From Heritagella sp051881655 (lineage in GTDB: Bacteria > Bacillota > Clostridia > Oscillospirales > Acutalibacteraceae): 6,850 nucleotides of DNA. Position 1 is the stretch's first letter. The number at the start of each line of letters is the position of its first letter. A model generated the notes under the pieces. The model saw nothing but the letters and a program-made list of their open reading frames with translations, ran no database searches and was not told the DNA's origin. Of this stretch, positions 1 to 6,318 are shown in pieces. A program made the translations under genes and the position numbers. The DNA lies in contig JBJEQH010000212.1 of the NCBI GenBank assembly GCA_051881655.1, positions 1 to 6,850 of the forward strand, written 5' to 3'.

Positions 1-1074
1 CTGCGCGCAGCCGTTGAGCAGAGCCATGCCAAAGGGAAAAAGGTGTATGTTACCTGCAATGTGGTTCCCCATGGGTACGAACTGGAGGAAATCGCCGCTT
101 TTCTGAAAGCGTGCGAAGAGATCGGGGTGGATGCCTTCATCATCTCCGATCTGGGGGTGATGATGCTGGCGCGCCGCCACGCGCCCCGCACCCCGGTGCA
201 CATTTCCACCCAGGCCGGTGTGATGAATGAAGAGACCGCCCGCTTCCTCTATGAACAGGGGGCTTCGCGGGTGGTGCTGGCCCGGGAGCTGTCCCTGGAG
301 GAGATTGCGGCGATCCGCGCCAAAACCCCGCGGCAGCTGGAACTGGAGGTGTTTGTCCACGGATCCATGTGCGTGTCTTTTTCCGGGCGCTGTCTTCTGT
401 CCAATTACTTTACCGGGCGGGACGGCAACCACGGGGACTGTGCGCAGCCCTGCCGCTGGAAATACAGCCTGGTGGAGGAAAAACGGCCCGGCCAGTACTT
501 TCCCATTGAGGAGGACGGCCGCGGCAGCTATATCCTCAATTCCCGGGATATGTGCATGATCGACCGGATTCCTCAGTTGATCGAAGCCGGGGCCTCCAGT
601 CTGAAAATTGAGGGCCGGGCCAAATCCGCCTACTATGTGGCCTGTGTGACCCAGGCCTACCGGCAGGCGGTGGATTATGAACAGCAGTATCCCGGCGCGC
701 CGCTGCCGGAGTGGATTTTGCAGGAGACCGAAAAGGTCAGCCACCGCCCCTACACCCATGGCTTTTTGGACGGAACCGCACCGGGACAGGATACGGTGCG
801 CGGCGGTTACGAGCGCGGCTATGAGGTGGCCGCCGTCTGCGAAGGAGAGGAAAACGGCCTGCTGCGGGTCTCCCAGCGCAACCGCTTCTTTTTGGGAGAG
901 ACCTTCGATGTGCTGGCCCCGGGGGAAAAGCCCTTCCGGATTACGCCGACCCGAATGCTGAATGCGGATGGGGAACCGATTCAGTCGGCGCCCCATGCGG
1001 TGATGACCGTGTACATGGATACCCCCCGCCCAATCCCCAGGGGCGCGTATCTGCGCCGGATCCGCACCGAATAA
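1..1074 (+). CDS. U32-family protein, TrhP/YrrO-like tRNA uridine hydroxylation enzyme (5' end outside window)
   Basis: The frame is open from base 1 and its first residues (AAVEQSHAKGKKVYVTCN) already read as U32 family sequence. The gene is therefore cut by the window edge, and the GTG at 43 is not its start. About 357 residues are visible; family members of this type run roughly 400-450, so perhaps 50-60 N-terminal residues are missing. The U32 signature is clear: EVFVHGSMC followed by SGRC (Cys codons at 370 and 391, C-x6-C), then GDCAQPCRW (Cys codons at 439 and 451, C-x3-C). In this family such cysteines are thought to bind an Fe-S cluster. The SLKIEGRAKS segment and a C-terminal beta-domain with RNRFFLGE are also typical. 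Although named peptidases, relatives such as TrhP/YegQ and YrrN/YrrO make 5-hydroxyuridine at tRNA position 34 using prephenate, and RlhA modifies 23S rRNA. Length and layout favour TrhP/YrrO over longer RlhA-like proteins, but that sub-assignment is inference. A terminator follows directly. Confidence 0.9.
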   Translation: MRAAVEQSHAKGKKVYVTCNVVPHGYELEEIAAFLKACEEIGVDAFIISDLGVMMLARRHAPRTPVHISTQAGVMNEETARFLYEQGASRVVLARELSLEEIAAIRAKTPRQLELEVFVHGSMCVSFSGRCLLSNYFTGRDGNHGDCAQPCRWKYSLVEEKRPGQYFPIEEDGRGSYILNSRDMCMIDRIPQLIEAGASSLKIEGRAKSAYYVACVTQAYRQAVDYEQQYPGAPLPEWILQETEKVSHRPYTHGFLDGTAPGQDTVRGGYERGYEVAAVCEGEENGLLRVSQRNRFFLGETFDVLAPGEKPFRITPTRMLNADGEPIQSAPHAVMTVYMDTPRPIPRGAYLRRIRTE

Positions 1075-1080
1075 CCGAAT

Positions 1081-1123
1081 AAAACACCCGGAACCAACGC
1101 AAGATGGTTTTGGGTGTTTTTTT
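1081..1123 (+). terminator. Intrinsic terminator after the U32 gene
   Basis: Bases 1081-1096 pair fully with 1105-1120 (16 bp, two of them G-U) around an 8-nt loop (ACGCAAGA). The right arm ends in Ts that continue to 1123, giving a seven-T run. It begins 7 nt after the U32 stop codon and should separate that transcript from the PBP gene. Because the lower stem is A/T on both sides, it may also act partly on transcription from the other direction. Confidence 0.92.
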
Positions 1124-1207
1124 GCGCCAAAGTTTGGGGGCGTCCGGGGGGATTTTCTTCCGCCGCTCTGCCCTCTGCAAAAAATGGGTATAGATCTGCG
1201 GAAAGAG

Positions 1208-1214
1208 AAAGGGG
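1208..1214 (+). promoter_or_regulatory. Shine-Dalgarno sequence that sets the PBP start
   Basis: AAAGGGG ends one base before an in-frame ATG (1216), too close for initiation there. It lies 7 nt before an in-frame GTG (1222), which is a normal spacing. GTG 1222 is therefore the preferred start. The in-frame GTG at 1114 is inside the preceding terminator hairpin and is not credible. Confidence 0.65.
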
Positions 1215-1221
1215 AATGCTT

Positions 1222-2826
1222 GTGGTTCATACGAAGAGAATAGCGGCTTTTTTTGCCGTGATGATGATTGGATTTACCCTGTGCGCCTGGGGTGTGGAGA
1301 ACGCCCAGAAAACCGGGCAGGCCCGTCAGGCGGTCACACAGCAGAGCACATGGACGCTGACGGCGGATACGCAGCGCGGAACGATTTACGACCGCCATGG
1401 AACGGCCCTGACGGGGAGTGAGCCGTATACCCTGACAGCCATCGCCCCGGGAGAAGCGGCGGCCCGGTCACTGGCCGCCCTGCCGGACAGCGGGGAAAAG
1501 CAGGCGGTGATGAGCCTGTTTGCCGGGGGAAAGCCGTTTCTCTATGCGTTTTCCGGTGCGCTGCCTGAGGAAAACGAGGGGGTCCTCCACATACAGGGGA
1601 CCCGGCGCACCGGGCCCGATACCCTGGCCGCGCACACGCTGGGATTGGTGGATGATACAGGGCATGGAGTTTCCGGCATTGAGAAGGCGTGCGACGATTG
1701 GCTGAGTGAAAATACGGGGGAGTGGGAGATCCGTTACACCGTGGGGGCCTCGGGCCGGGTGCTGCAGGGAATTTTGCCGCAGATTACTGATACAAGGGAG
1801 CAGGCCCGGGCCGGCGTGTGGCTTACGCTGGATGCGGACCTGCAGAGGCTGTGCGAAGAAGCGGCCTCCACCCTGAAAAGCGGGGCCGTTGTCCTGCTGG
1901 ACGTGGAAACCGGTGAGATTCTGGCGCTGTGCAGCAGCCCGAAGATGGGCACCGGTACGGAAGAGGAGGCTTCGTATCTCAATAAAGCCATTTCCGCCTA
2001 CAGTGTGGGTTCGGTTTTCAAAATGGTTTCCGCGGCGGCCGCGCTGGAAAACGGGGTGGATCCCACGTTGGTGTATGAGTGCCGGGGGGCCATCGAGGTG
2101 GACGGCGTCCTGTTTCACTGCTTTGACGGGACGGCCCATGGGGATGTGACCATGGAGCAGGCCTTTGCGGTGTCCTGCAACGGCTATTTTGTGAAAGCCA
2201 TGGAGGAGGTTCCGGTCACCCGTTTCCGGCTGCTGGCGGAAGTGATGGGACTGGGAAGGGCGATGGAGCTGGCGGATGGCTACTGGACGGCATCCGGGCA
2301 GCTGCCCCGGGAGGAGACGCTGCTCCAGCCGGCCAATCTTGCCAATTTCTCCTTTGGGCAGGGGGAGCTGACCGCCACGCCCCTGCAGATTGCCGCCGTC
2401 ACGGCCGCGGTGGCGGGCGGAGGGATTTACTGCACCCCGGTTTTACTGTACGGATATTGTGATGCGGAAAAGGAGGTCTTCCAGCGGCAGGCACTCTCCG
2501 AGCCGGAGCAGGTGCTGTCGGAGGAGACCGCCGGGCAGATCGCCGCCATGATGAAAAAGGCCGTGGAGAGCGGAACGGCGAAAAACGGGGCCCCGCAGAG
2601 GACGACGGCCGCCGCCAAAACGGGAACCGCCCAGACCGGACGGTACCGGGAGGGAGAGGAAGAGGTGGTCTGCTGGTACACGGGCTTCTTCCCTGCGGAG
2701 AACCCGCGCTTTGCCCTGACCGTCATGCAGGACGGCGTGACGGAGAACCAGGGCGCCTGCGCGCAGGTCTTTGCGGAAATTGCGGACGGTACGCTTTCTC
2801 TTTTGTCGGATCGTGCAGGGAATTGA
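1222..2826 (+). CDS. Class B penicillin-binding protein (peptidoglycan D,D-transpeptidase, PbpA/FtsI-like)
   Basis: A 534-residue protein from the GTG at 1222 (536 if ATG 1216 is used). Residues about 7-25 form one hydrophobic segment after a short basic N-terminus, so it is a membrane-anchored enzyme with its catalytic part outside. RGTIYDRHG at 52-60 is the conserved motif opening the class B PBP dimerisation region. The transpeptidase domain (about 215-525) carries all three active-site motifs: SVFK with nucleophile Ser264 (SxxK), SCN at 318-320 (SxN), and KTGT at 466-469. It should cross-link stem peptides by acting on terminal D-Ala-D-Ala and bind beta-lactams. It lacks PASTA domains and is shorter than typical FtsI or SpoVD; its size is closer to PbpA-type elongation, division or spore PBPs, and which of these cannot be decided here. 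The SxxK context is V-G-S rather than the common P-G-S. Its stop codon lies inside the -35 box of the alaS promoter. Confidence 0.93.
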   Translation: MVHTKRIAAFFAVMMIGFTLCAWGVENAQKTGQARQAVTQQSTWTLTADTQRGTIYDRHGTALTGSEPYTLTAIAPGEAAARSLAALPDSGEKQAVMSLFAGGKPFLYAFSGALPEENEGVLHIQGTRRTGPDTLAAHTLGLVDDTGHGVSGIEKACDDWLSENTGEWEIRYTVGASGRVLQGILPQITDTREQARAGVWLTLDADLQRLCEEAASTLKSGAVVLLDVETGEILALCSSPKMGTGTEEEASYLNKAISAYSVGSVFKMVSAAAALENGVDPTLVYECRGAIEVDGVLFHCFDGTAHGDVTMEQAFAVSCNGYFVKAMEEVPVTRFRLLAEVMGLGRAMELADGYWTASGQLPREETLLQPANLANFSFGQGELTATPLQIAAVTAAVAGGGIYCTPVLLYGYCDAEKEVFQRQALSEPEQVLSEETAGQIAAMMKKAVESGTAKNGAPQRTTAAAKTGTAQTGRYREGEEEVVCWYTGFFPAENPRFALTVMQDGVTENQGACAQVFAEIADGTLSLLSDRAGN

Positions 2827-2851
2827 CATTTTTTTCATCGGCGTTTATAAT
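2823..2851 (+). promoter_or_regulatory. Perfect-consensus sigma-A promoter for the T-box/alaS transcript
   Basis: TTGACA at 2823-2828 and TATAAT at 2846-2851 are separated by exactly 17 bp, so both hexamers and the spacer match the housekeeping consensus. The -35 box overlaps the last sense codon and TGA stop of the PBP gene. The predicted transcription start is near 2858, immediately before the T-box leader. A maximal promoter followed by an attenuator fits a gene controlled mainly by transcript termination. Confidence 0.92.
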
Positions 2852-2977
2852 GAGAATGAAAAAGAATGATGCTTTGGGAAGAGAGCGTTTTTTCCCGCCG
2901 CAGAGAGGATGGCCCGAAAAATTTTCGGAAAAATTTTGAAAGTTTTTCGGCTGGAAGGCTGTCCGGACCGGGAAAAA

Positions 2978-2989
2978 GCAGCGGCCGCT
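2978..2989 (+). promoter_or_regulatory. T-box specifier region (alanine codons)
   Basis: The 3' strand of stem I, just below the AAAAA that pairs with Ts at 2889-2893, reads GCA GCG GCC GCT. Every triplet in this register codes for alanine, so the specificity is clear although the exact specifier triplet is not. GCA directly follows the upper helix and is followed by a purine, as is usual for specifiers; GCC and GCT lie closer to the basal helix. Confidence 0.6.
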
Positions 2990-3094
2990 TTCCTTCCGCC
3001 TGGCTGACAGGCGGGGCACTGCCGGGGAAAACGGCGGCGGCTTACCCTCGTTACGGGTCTGAATGAAGCGGTACGCCGTTTTGGCGTGCAATTT

Positions 3095-3123
3095 GGGTGG
3101 TACCACGGGCTTTTTCCCGTCCC
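3095..3123 (+). promoter_or_regulatory. T-box antiterminator
   Basis: GGG (3095-3097) pairs with CCC (3121-3123). A 7-nt bulge, TGGTACC (3098-3104), follows, and then ACGGG (3105-3109) pairs with CCCGT (3116-3120) across a CTTTTT loop. This is the standard antiterminator shape, stabilised when the bulge binds the free 3' end of uncharged tRNA-Ala. It uses bases also needed by the terminator. Confidence 0.9.
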
Positions 3124-3154
3124 ATAGCCGGACAGGGGGAGAGCTCTATTTTTT
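3107..3154 (+). terminator. Regulated intrinsic terminator of the alaS T-box
   Basis: Bases 3107-3122 pair with 3130-3146 (16 bp including several G-U pairs, with one bulged A at 3134) around the loop CATAGCC. A run of six Ts at 3149-3154 follows. Forming it destroys both antiterminator helices. It should end transcription when tRNA-Ala is charged. It is also the first clear terminator downstream of the PBP gene. Confidence 0.88.
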
Positions 3155-3211
3155 GCGTCCCCTATACTCATTGTCCGATCAATTCTATCTACAGAACAGG
3201 AGCGAACCATC

Positions 3212-5848
3212 ATGCAGTGGACAGGACTCAATGAACTGCGCGAAAAGTATCTGGCTTTTTTTGAGGAAAAGGGGCATCTGCGCCTCCCCAGCTTTTCGCT
3301 GATTCCCAAAAACGACAACAGCCTTCTTCTGATTAACTCGGGAATGGCCCCGATGAAGAAGTATTTTACCGGTGAGATCACGCCCCCGCGCAAGCGTGTG
3401 ACCACCTGCCAGAAGTGCATCCGCACCGGCGATATTGAAAACGTCGGCGTCACGGACCGCCACGGCACATTCTTCGAGATGCTGGGCAATTTCTCGTTCG
3501 GCGATTATTTCAAGAAAGAAGCCATCCCGTGGGCCTGGGAATTCTGCACGAAGGTGCTGGAAATGCCGGAGGATAAGCTGTGGGTGACCATTTACCTCGA
3601 TGACAACGAGGCGTTCGACATCTGGACCAAAGAGGTGGGCGTCGATCCCTCTCATATTGTGCGCCTGGGGAAAGAGGACAATTTCTGGGAGCATGGCTCC
3701 GGTCCCTGCGGCCCCTGCAGCGAGATTTATTTTGACCGCGGCGAAAAATACGGCTGCGGAAAGCCCACCTGCGGCCCCGGCTGTGACTGTGACCGGTATG
3801 TGGAATTCTGGAACGTCGTATTCAGCCAGTTCGACAGCGACGGCAAGGGGAACTATCCCCCCATGGAGCATCCGAATATTGATACCGGCATGGGGCTGGA
3901 GCGCCTGGCCTGCATTATGCAGGGGGTGGACAACCTGTTCCTGGTGGATACCGTGCAGAACATCATGAAGAAGATCTGCGAAATCGCCGGGGTTTCGTAT
4001 GGCGATGATAAGAAAAAGGATATCTCGCTGCGCGTGATCACCGACCATGTGCGCTCGTGTACCTTCATGATCGGGGACGGGGTTATGCCCTCCAACGAGG
4101 GGCGCGGCTATGTACTGCGCCGTCTGCTGCGGCGTGCCTCCCGTCACGGGCGGCTGCTGGGCGTGAACCACTGCTTCCTGTCGGAAGTGGCCGAGGTGGT
4201 CATCGCCATGAACGAGAATTCCTATCCGGAGCTGCGGGAAAAGCAGGATATGATCCTCAAGCTGATCCGCATCGAGGAGGAGAATTTTGCCCGTACCATT
4301 GATTCCGGCCTGCAGATGCTCAATGATCTGATTGAAAAGGAAGAAAGCGGTACTCTCAGCGGCGAATCGGCCTTTAAGCTCAATGATACCTACGGCTTCC
4401 CACTGGATCTGACCCGTGAAATCCTGGCCGAACACGGCATGGACGTGGACGAGGAGAAATTCCGCTCGCTGATGCTGCAGCAGCGCGAGCGCGCCCGCAA
4501 TGCCCGCAAGAATGCCGGAAAAGACGCCTGGGAGGGCGAAGACAGTGTGATTGAGGATCTGCCGGAGACCGAGTTCCTGGGATACGAGCAGATGGCATGT
4601 GAAGCGCAGATCCTGGCGATTGTCCGGGATGGCGAGCGGGTGGAGAGCGCCCAGCAGGGAGAGGAAGTCACCCTGGTTTTCGACAAAACCACCCTGTATG
4701 CGGAGAGCGGCGGTCAGGTGGGCGACCACGGTACGCTGGAAATGGGAGATGCGGCCGCCGATATTTTCGATACGCAGAAAAATCACGCCAAGGTTTTCAT
4801 GCACATGGCCACCGTTACGGCCGGTACCCTGAATGTGGGCAATAAGGTGAAGCTGATGGTGGATGTGGTCCGCCGCAACTTTACCATGCGCAATCACACG
4901 GCGGCCCACCTGCTGCAGGCGGCCCTGCGGAAGGTGCTGGGCACCCATGTGGAGCAGGCCGGCCAGCTGGTCACACCGGATCATGTGCGCTTTGACTTCA
5001 CGCATTTTTCCGCCCTGACACGGGAAGAGCTGAGCAAGGTCGAGGGCCTGGTCAACCACGAGATCCTGGCCGCCGTGCCCGTTACCATGAAGGAAATGCC
5101 CATTGAGGAGGCCCGCAAGCTGGGGGCCATGGCTCTGTTCGGAGAGAAATATGGCGATGTGGTCCGTGTGGTCAGCGTGGAGGACGGGTTCTCCCGCGAG
5201 TTCTGCGGCGGTACGCATATGGATAACACCGCGCGCCTGGGCCTGTTCAAGATCACTGCGGAGACCTCGGTGGCGGCCGGTGTGCGCCGGATTGAGGGCG
5301 TAACCGGTGCCGGGGTGCTGCAGATGCTGGGAAAGGCCATGAATACCATCGAGCAGACGGCCAGTGTACTGAAAGTGAACAACAGCCACGAGCTGGTCGC
5401 CCGTGCCGGTCAACTGGTCGTGGAGGAAAAAGAGAAGGACCGCCGCATTGAGGAGCTGGAAGGAAAACTGGCCTCGATGCGTGTGGACGGTCTCTTTGAA
5501 GGGGCCAAGAGAATCGGCGGCGCGTTGGTGATTTCGGCCATGTTCTCCGGAACGGACAGCGGTGCGCTGCGCACGCTGGGCGACCGCGTGCGGGAGAAGG
5601 CCCCCAATGTGCTGGCCGTGTTTATCGGCACGAAGGACGGCAAAGCCAGCATTGCGGTGGCGGCCGGAAAAGAGGCCGTGAAGAACGGCCTGCATGCCGG
5701 AAAAATTGCAAAGGCTGTGGCCCAGATTGCCGGAGGAAACGGCGGCGGCAAGCCCGATTTCGCCATGGCGGGTGCCCGGGATATGACCAAGCTCGACGAG
5801 GCGCTGGCGGCAGTGGAGGAAATCGTTGCCGGTATGGTAAAGGAATAA
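3212..5848 (+). CDS. alaS: Alanyl-tRNA synthetase, full length
   Basis: A cytoplasmic class II synthetase that joins L-alanine to tRNA-Ala through alanyl-AMP. At 878 residues it has normal family length. The N-terminal aminoacylation core is recognisable from the first residues (MQWTGLNELREKYLAFFEEK), with RTGDIENVG, GTFFEMLGNFSFGDYF (85-100), SGPCGPCSEIYFD (163-175) and GMGLERL (226-232). The editing domain, which clears Ser- and Gly-tRNA-Ala, has HTAAH (562-566) and CGGTH (665-669), giving the expected zinc/editing residues H562, H566, C665 and H669. A charged helical stretch (about 725-755) leads to the C-Ala domain, which ends with GGGKPDFAMAG. A Cys cluster at C182, C187, C191 and C193 sits in an insertion common in Clostridia. 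AGGAG at 3198-3202 lies 9 nt before the ATG. The upstream T-box controls expression, and hinT follows 47 nt later with no convincing terminator between. Confidence 0.98.
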   Translation: MQWTGLNELREKYLAFFEEKGHLRLPSFSLIPKNDNSLLLINSGMAPMKKYFTGEITPPRKRVTTCQKCIRTGDIENVGVTDRHGTFFEMLGNFSFGDYFKKEAIPWAWEFCTKVLEMPEDKLWVTIYLDDNEAFDIWTKEVGVDPSHIVRLGKEDNFWEHGSGPCGPCSEIYFDRGEKYGCGKPTCGPGCDCDRYVEFWNVVFSQFDSDGKGNYPPMEHPNIDTGMGLERLACIMQGVDNLFLVDTVQNIMKKICEIAGVSYGDDKKKDISLRVITDHVRSCTFMIGDGVMPSNEGRGYVLRRLLRRASRHGRLLGVNHCFLSEVAEVVIAMNENSYPELREKQDMILKLIRIEEENFARTIDSGLQMLNDLIEKEESGTLSGESAFKLNDTYGFPLDLTREILAEHGMDVDEEKFRSLMLQQRERARNARKNAGKDAWEGEDSVIEDLPETEFLGYEQMACEAQILAIVRDGERVESAQQGEEVTLVFDKTTLYAESGGQVGDHGTLEMGDAAADIFDTQKNHAKVFMHMATVTAGTLNVGNKVKLMVDVVRRNFTMRNHTAAHLLQAALRKVLGTHVEQAGQLVTPDHVRFDFTHFSALTREELSKVEGLVNHEILAAVPVTMKEMPIEEARKLGAMALFGEKYGDVVRVVSVEDGFSREFCGGTHMDNTARLGLFKITAETSVAAGVRRIEGVTGAGVLQMLGKAMNTIEQTASVLKVNNSHELVARAGQLVVEEKEKDRRIEELEGKLASMRVDGLFEGAKRIGGALVISAMFSGTDSGALRTLGDRVREKAPNVLAVFIGTKDGKASIAVAAGKEAVKNGLHAGKIAKAVAQIAGGNGGGKPDFAMAGARDMTKLDEALAAVEEIVAGMVKE

Positions 5849-5895
5849 AAAGAATCGTTCAGATTGAACCCGTAAATTAAGAAAGGAGGATAGAA

Positions 5896-6237
5896 ATGAG
5901 CGACTGCATTTTCTGCAAAATTACGAACGGGGAGATCCCCAGCCGGAAGGCATACGAGGATGACCGGATTCTGGCTTTTTACGATCTGGATCCCCAGGCG
6001 CCGGTTCACATTCTGCTGATCCCCAAAACCCATATTGCCGGGGCGGATGAGCTCACCGAGGAGAACAGCGGCGTGATCGCTCACATTTTCTGTGTGGCTT
6101 CCCGCCTGGCCAGGGAGCTGGGGCTGGAAAACGGCTACCGCATTGTGAATAACTGCGGGGCAGACGGCGGCCAGTCGGTGCGCCACCTGCATTTTCATCT
6201 GTTGGGCGGACGTTCCATGGCGTGGCCTCCCGGCTGA
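5896..6237 (+). CDS. hinT: Histidine triad nucleotide-binding protein (HinT-type purine nucleoside phosphoramidase)
   Basis: A 113-residue cytoplasmic protein, complete and of normal length. The histidine triad is RHLHFHLL, with H97, H99 and H101; in this family the last His forms the AMP-enzyme intermediate. The C-terminus GGQSVRHLHFHLLGGR, ending MAWPPG, closely resembles the HINT1 branch of the superfamily rather than GalT or Fhit. N-terminal CIFC (Cys4, Cys7) is the possible zinc-ligand pair seen in many bacterial members. HinT enzymes cleave P-N bonds of adenosine 5'-phosphoramidates and can hydrolyse aminoacyl-adenylates; the physiological substrate here is unknown. A strong AGGAGG (5884-5889) lies 6 nt before the ATG. 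The 47-nt gap to alaS has only a weak 4-bp hairpin, so co-transcription with alaS is likely. The gene ends with tandem in-frame TGA stops (6235-6240). Confidence 0.95.
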   Translation: MSDCIFCKITNGEIPSRKAYEDDRILAFYDLDPQAPVHILLIPKTHIAGADELTEENSGVIAHIFCVASRLARELGLENGYRIVNNCGADGGQSVRHLHFHLLGGRSMAWPPG

Positions 6238-6260
6238 TGAAGGGGAGAAGAGAAACAACA

Positions 6261-6297
6261 GGGCGTGGGCGGGAAAACCGCCCCGGCCCCTTTCTTT
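6261..6297 (+). terminator. GC-rich hairpin between hinT and the phosphoribosyltransferase gene, possible partial terminator
   Basis: GGGCGG (6267-6272) pairs with CCGCCC (6278-6283) around a GAAAA loop. After a 2x2 mismatch, GGGC (6261-6264) pairs with GCCC (6286-6289). The tail TTTCTTT (6291-6297) is a weak U-tract, so it may only reduce readthrough or stabilise the upstream mRNA. A second hairpin, CCTTTC (6289-6294) with GAAAGG (6299-6304), overlaps its 3' edge and covers part of the next gene's purine-rich ribosome binding region. Confidence 0.45.
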
Positions 6298-6318
6298 GGA
6301 AAGGAACAGGTACATAAG

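Larger units (their letters stand above)
2858..3154 (+). promoter_or_regulatory. T-box riboswitch leader (alanine type) upstream of alaS
   Basis: This is an mRNA element that senses the charging state of a tRNA. The 14-nt T-box TGGGTGGTACCACG (3094-3107) is nearly canonical; its UGGU bulge can pair with the ACCA end (discriminator A) of uncharged tRNA-Ala. Upstream lie the other landmarks. Stem I has a CAGAGAG bulge (2901-2907) and a mid-stem in which 2889-2897 pairs with 2969-2977. A 7-bp hairpin (2996-3002 with 3008-3014) sits in the stem II region. Stem III (ACCC/GGGT, 3044-3058) has the typical CGTTA in its loop. A hairpin follows (3071-3077 with 3083-3089). Antiterminator and terminator share 3107-3122, so they exclude each other. 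The specifier region (2978-2989) consists of alanine codons, matching the gene downstream. The overall identity is certain; the exact stem I fold is my hand pairing. Confidence 0.95.

Noticed and set aside
1189..1194. Possible -10 box TATAGA upstream of the PBP gene
   Set aside because: A PBP promoter should lie between the terminator at 1123 and the start at 1222, but no acceptable -35 hexamer is found at 16-18 bp from this motif, so I do not call it.
1468..2139. 223-residue open frame on the - strand inside the PBP gene
   Set aside because: Same codon-register effect; the sense strand encodes a clear transpeptidase with all motifs intact.
2866..3066. Possible 66-codon leader peptide inside the T-box
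   Set aside because: There is no convincing Shine-Dalgarno sequence before ATG 2866, no run of alanine codons typical of a leader-peptide attenuator in its frame, and the RNA is accounted for by T-box structure.
3063..3302. 79-codon open frame spanning the T-box terminator and the alaS start
   Set aside because: It overlaps the alaS coding start in another frame and crosses the antiterminator and terminator; it resembles no known protein.
3185..5695. 836-residue open frame on the - strand across almost all of alaS
   Set aside because: Its codons are in exact register with alaS codons, so its stops would need TTA, CTA or TCA in alaS. The gene avoids these in favour of CTG/CTC and TCC-type codons. 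The translation has no recognisable domain and is unusually rich in His and Gln. It is a shadow of codon bias.
5849..5895. GTTC/GAAC mini-hairpin between alaS and hinT
   Set aside because: Only 4 bp with no U-tract; too weak to be a terminator.
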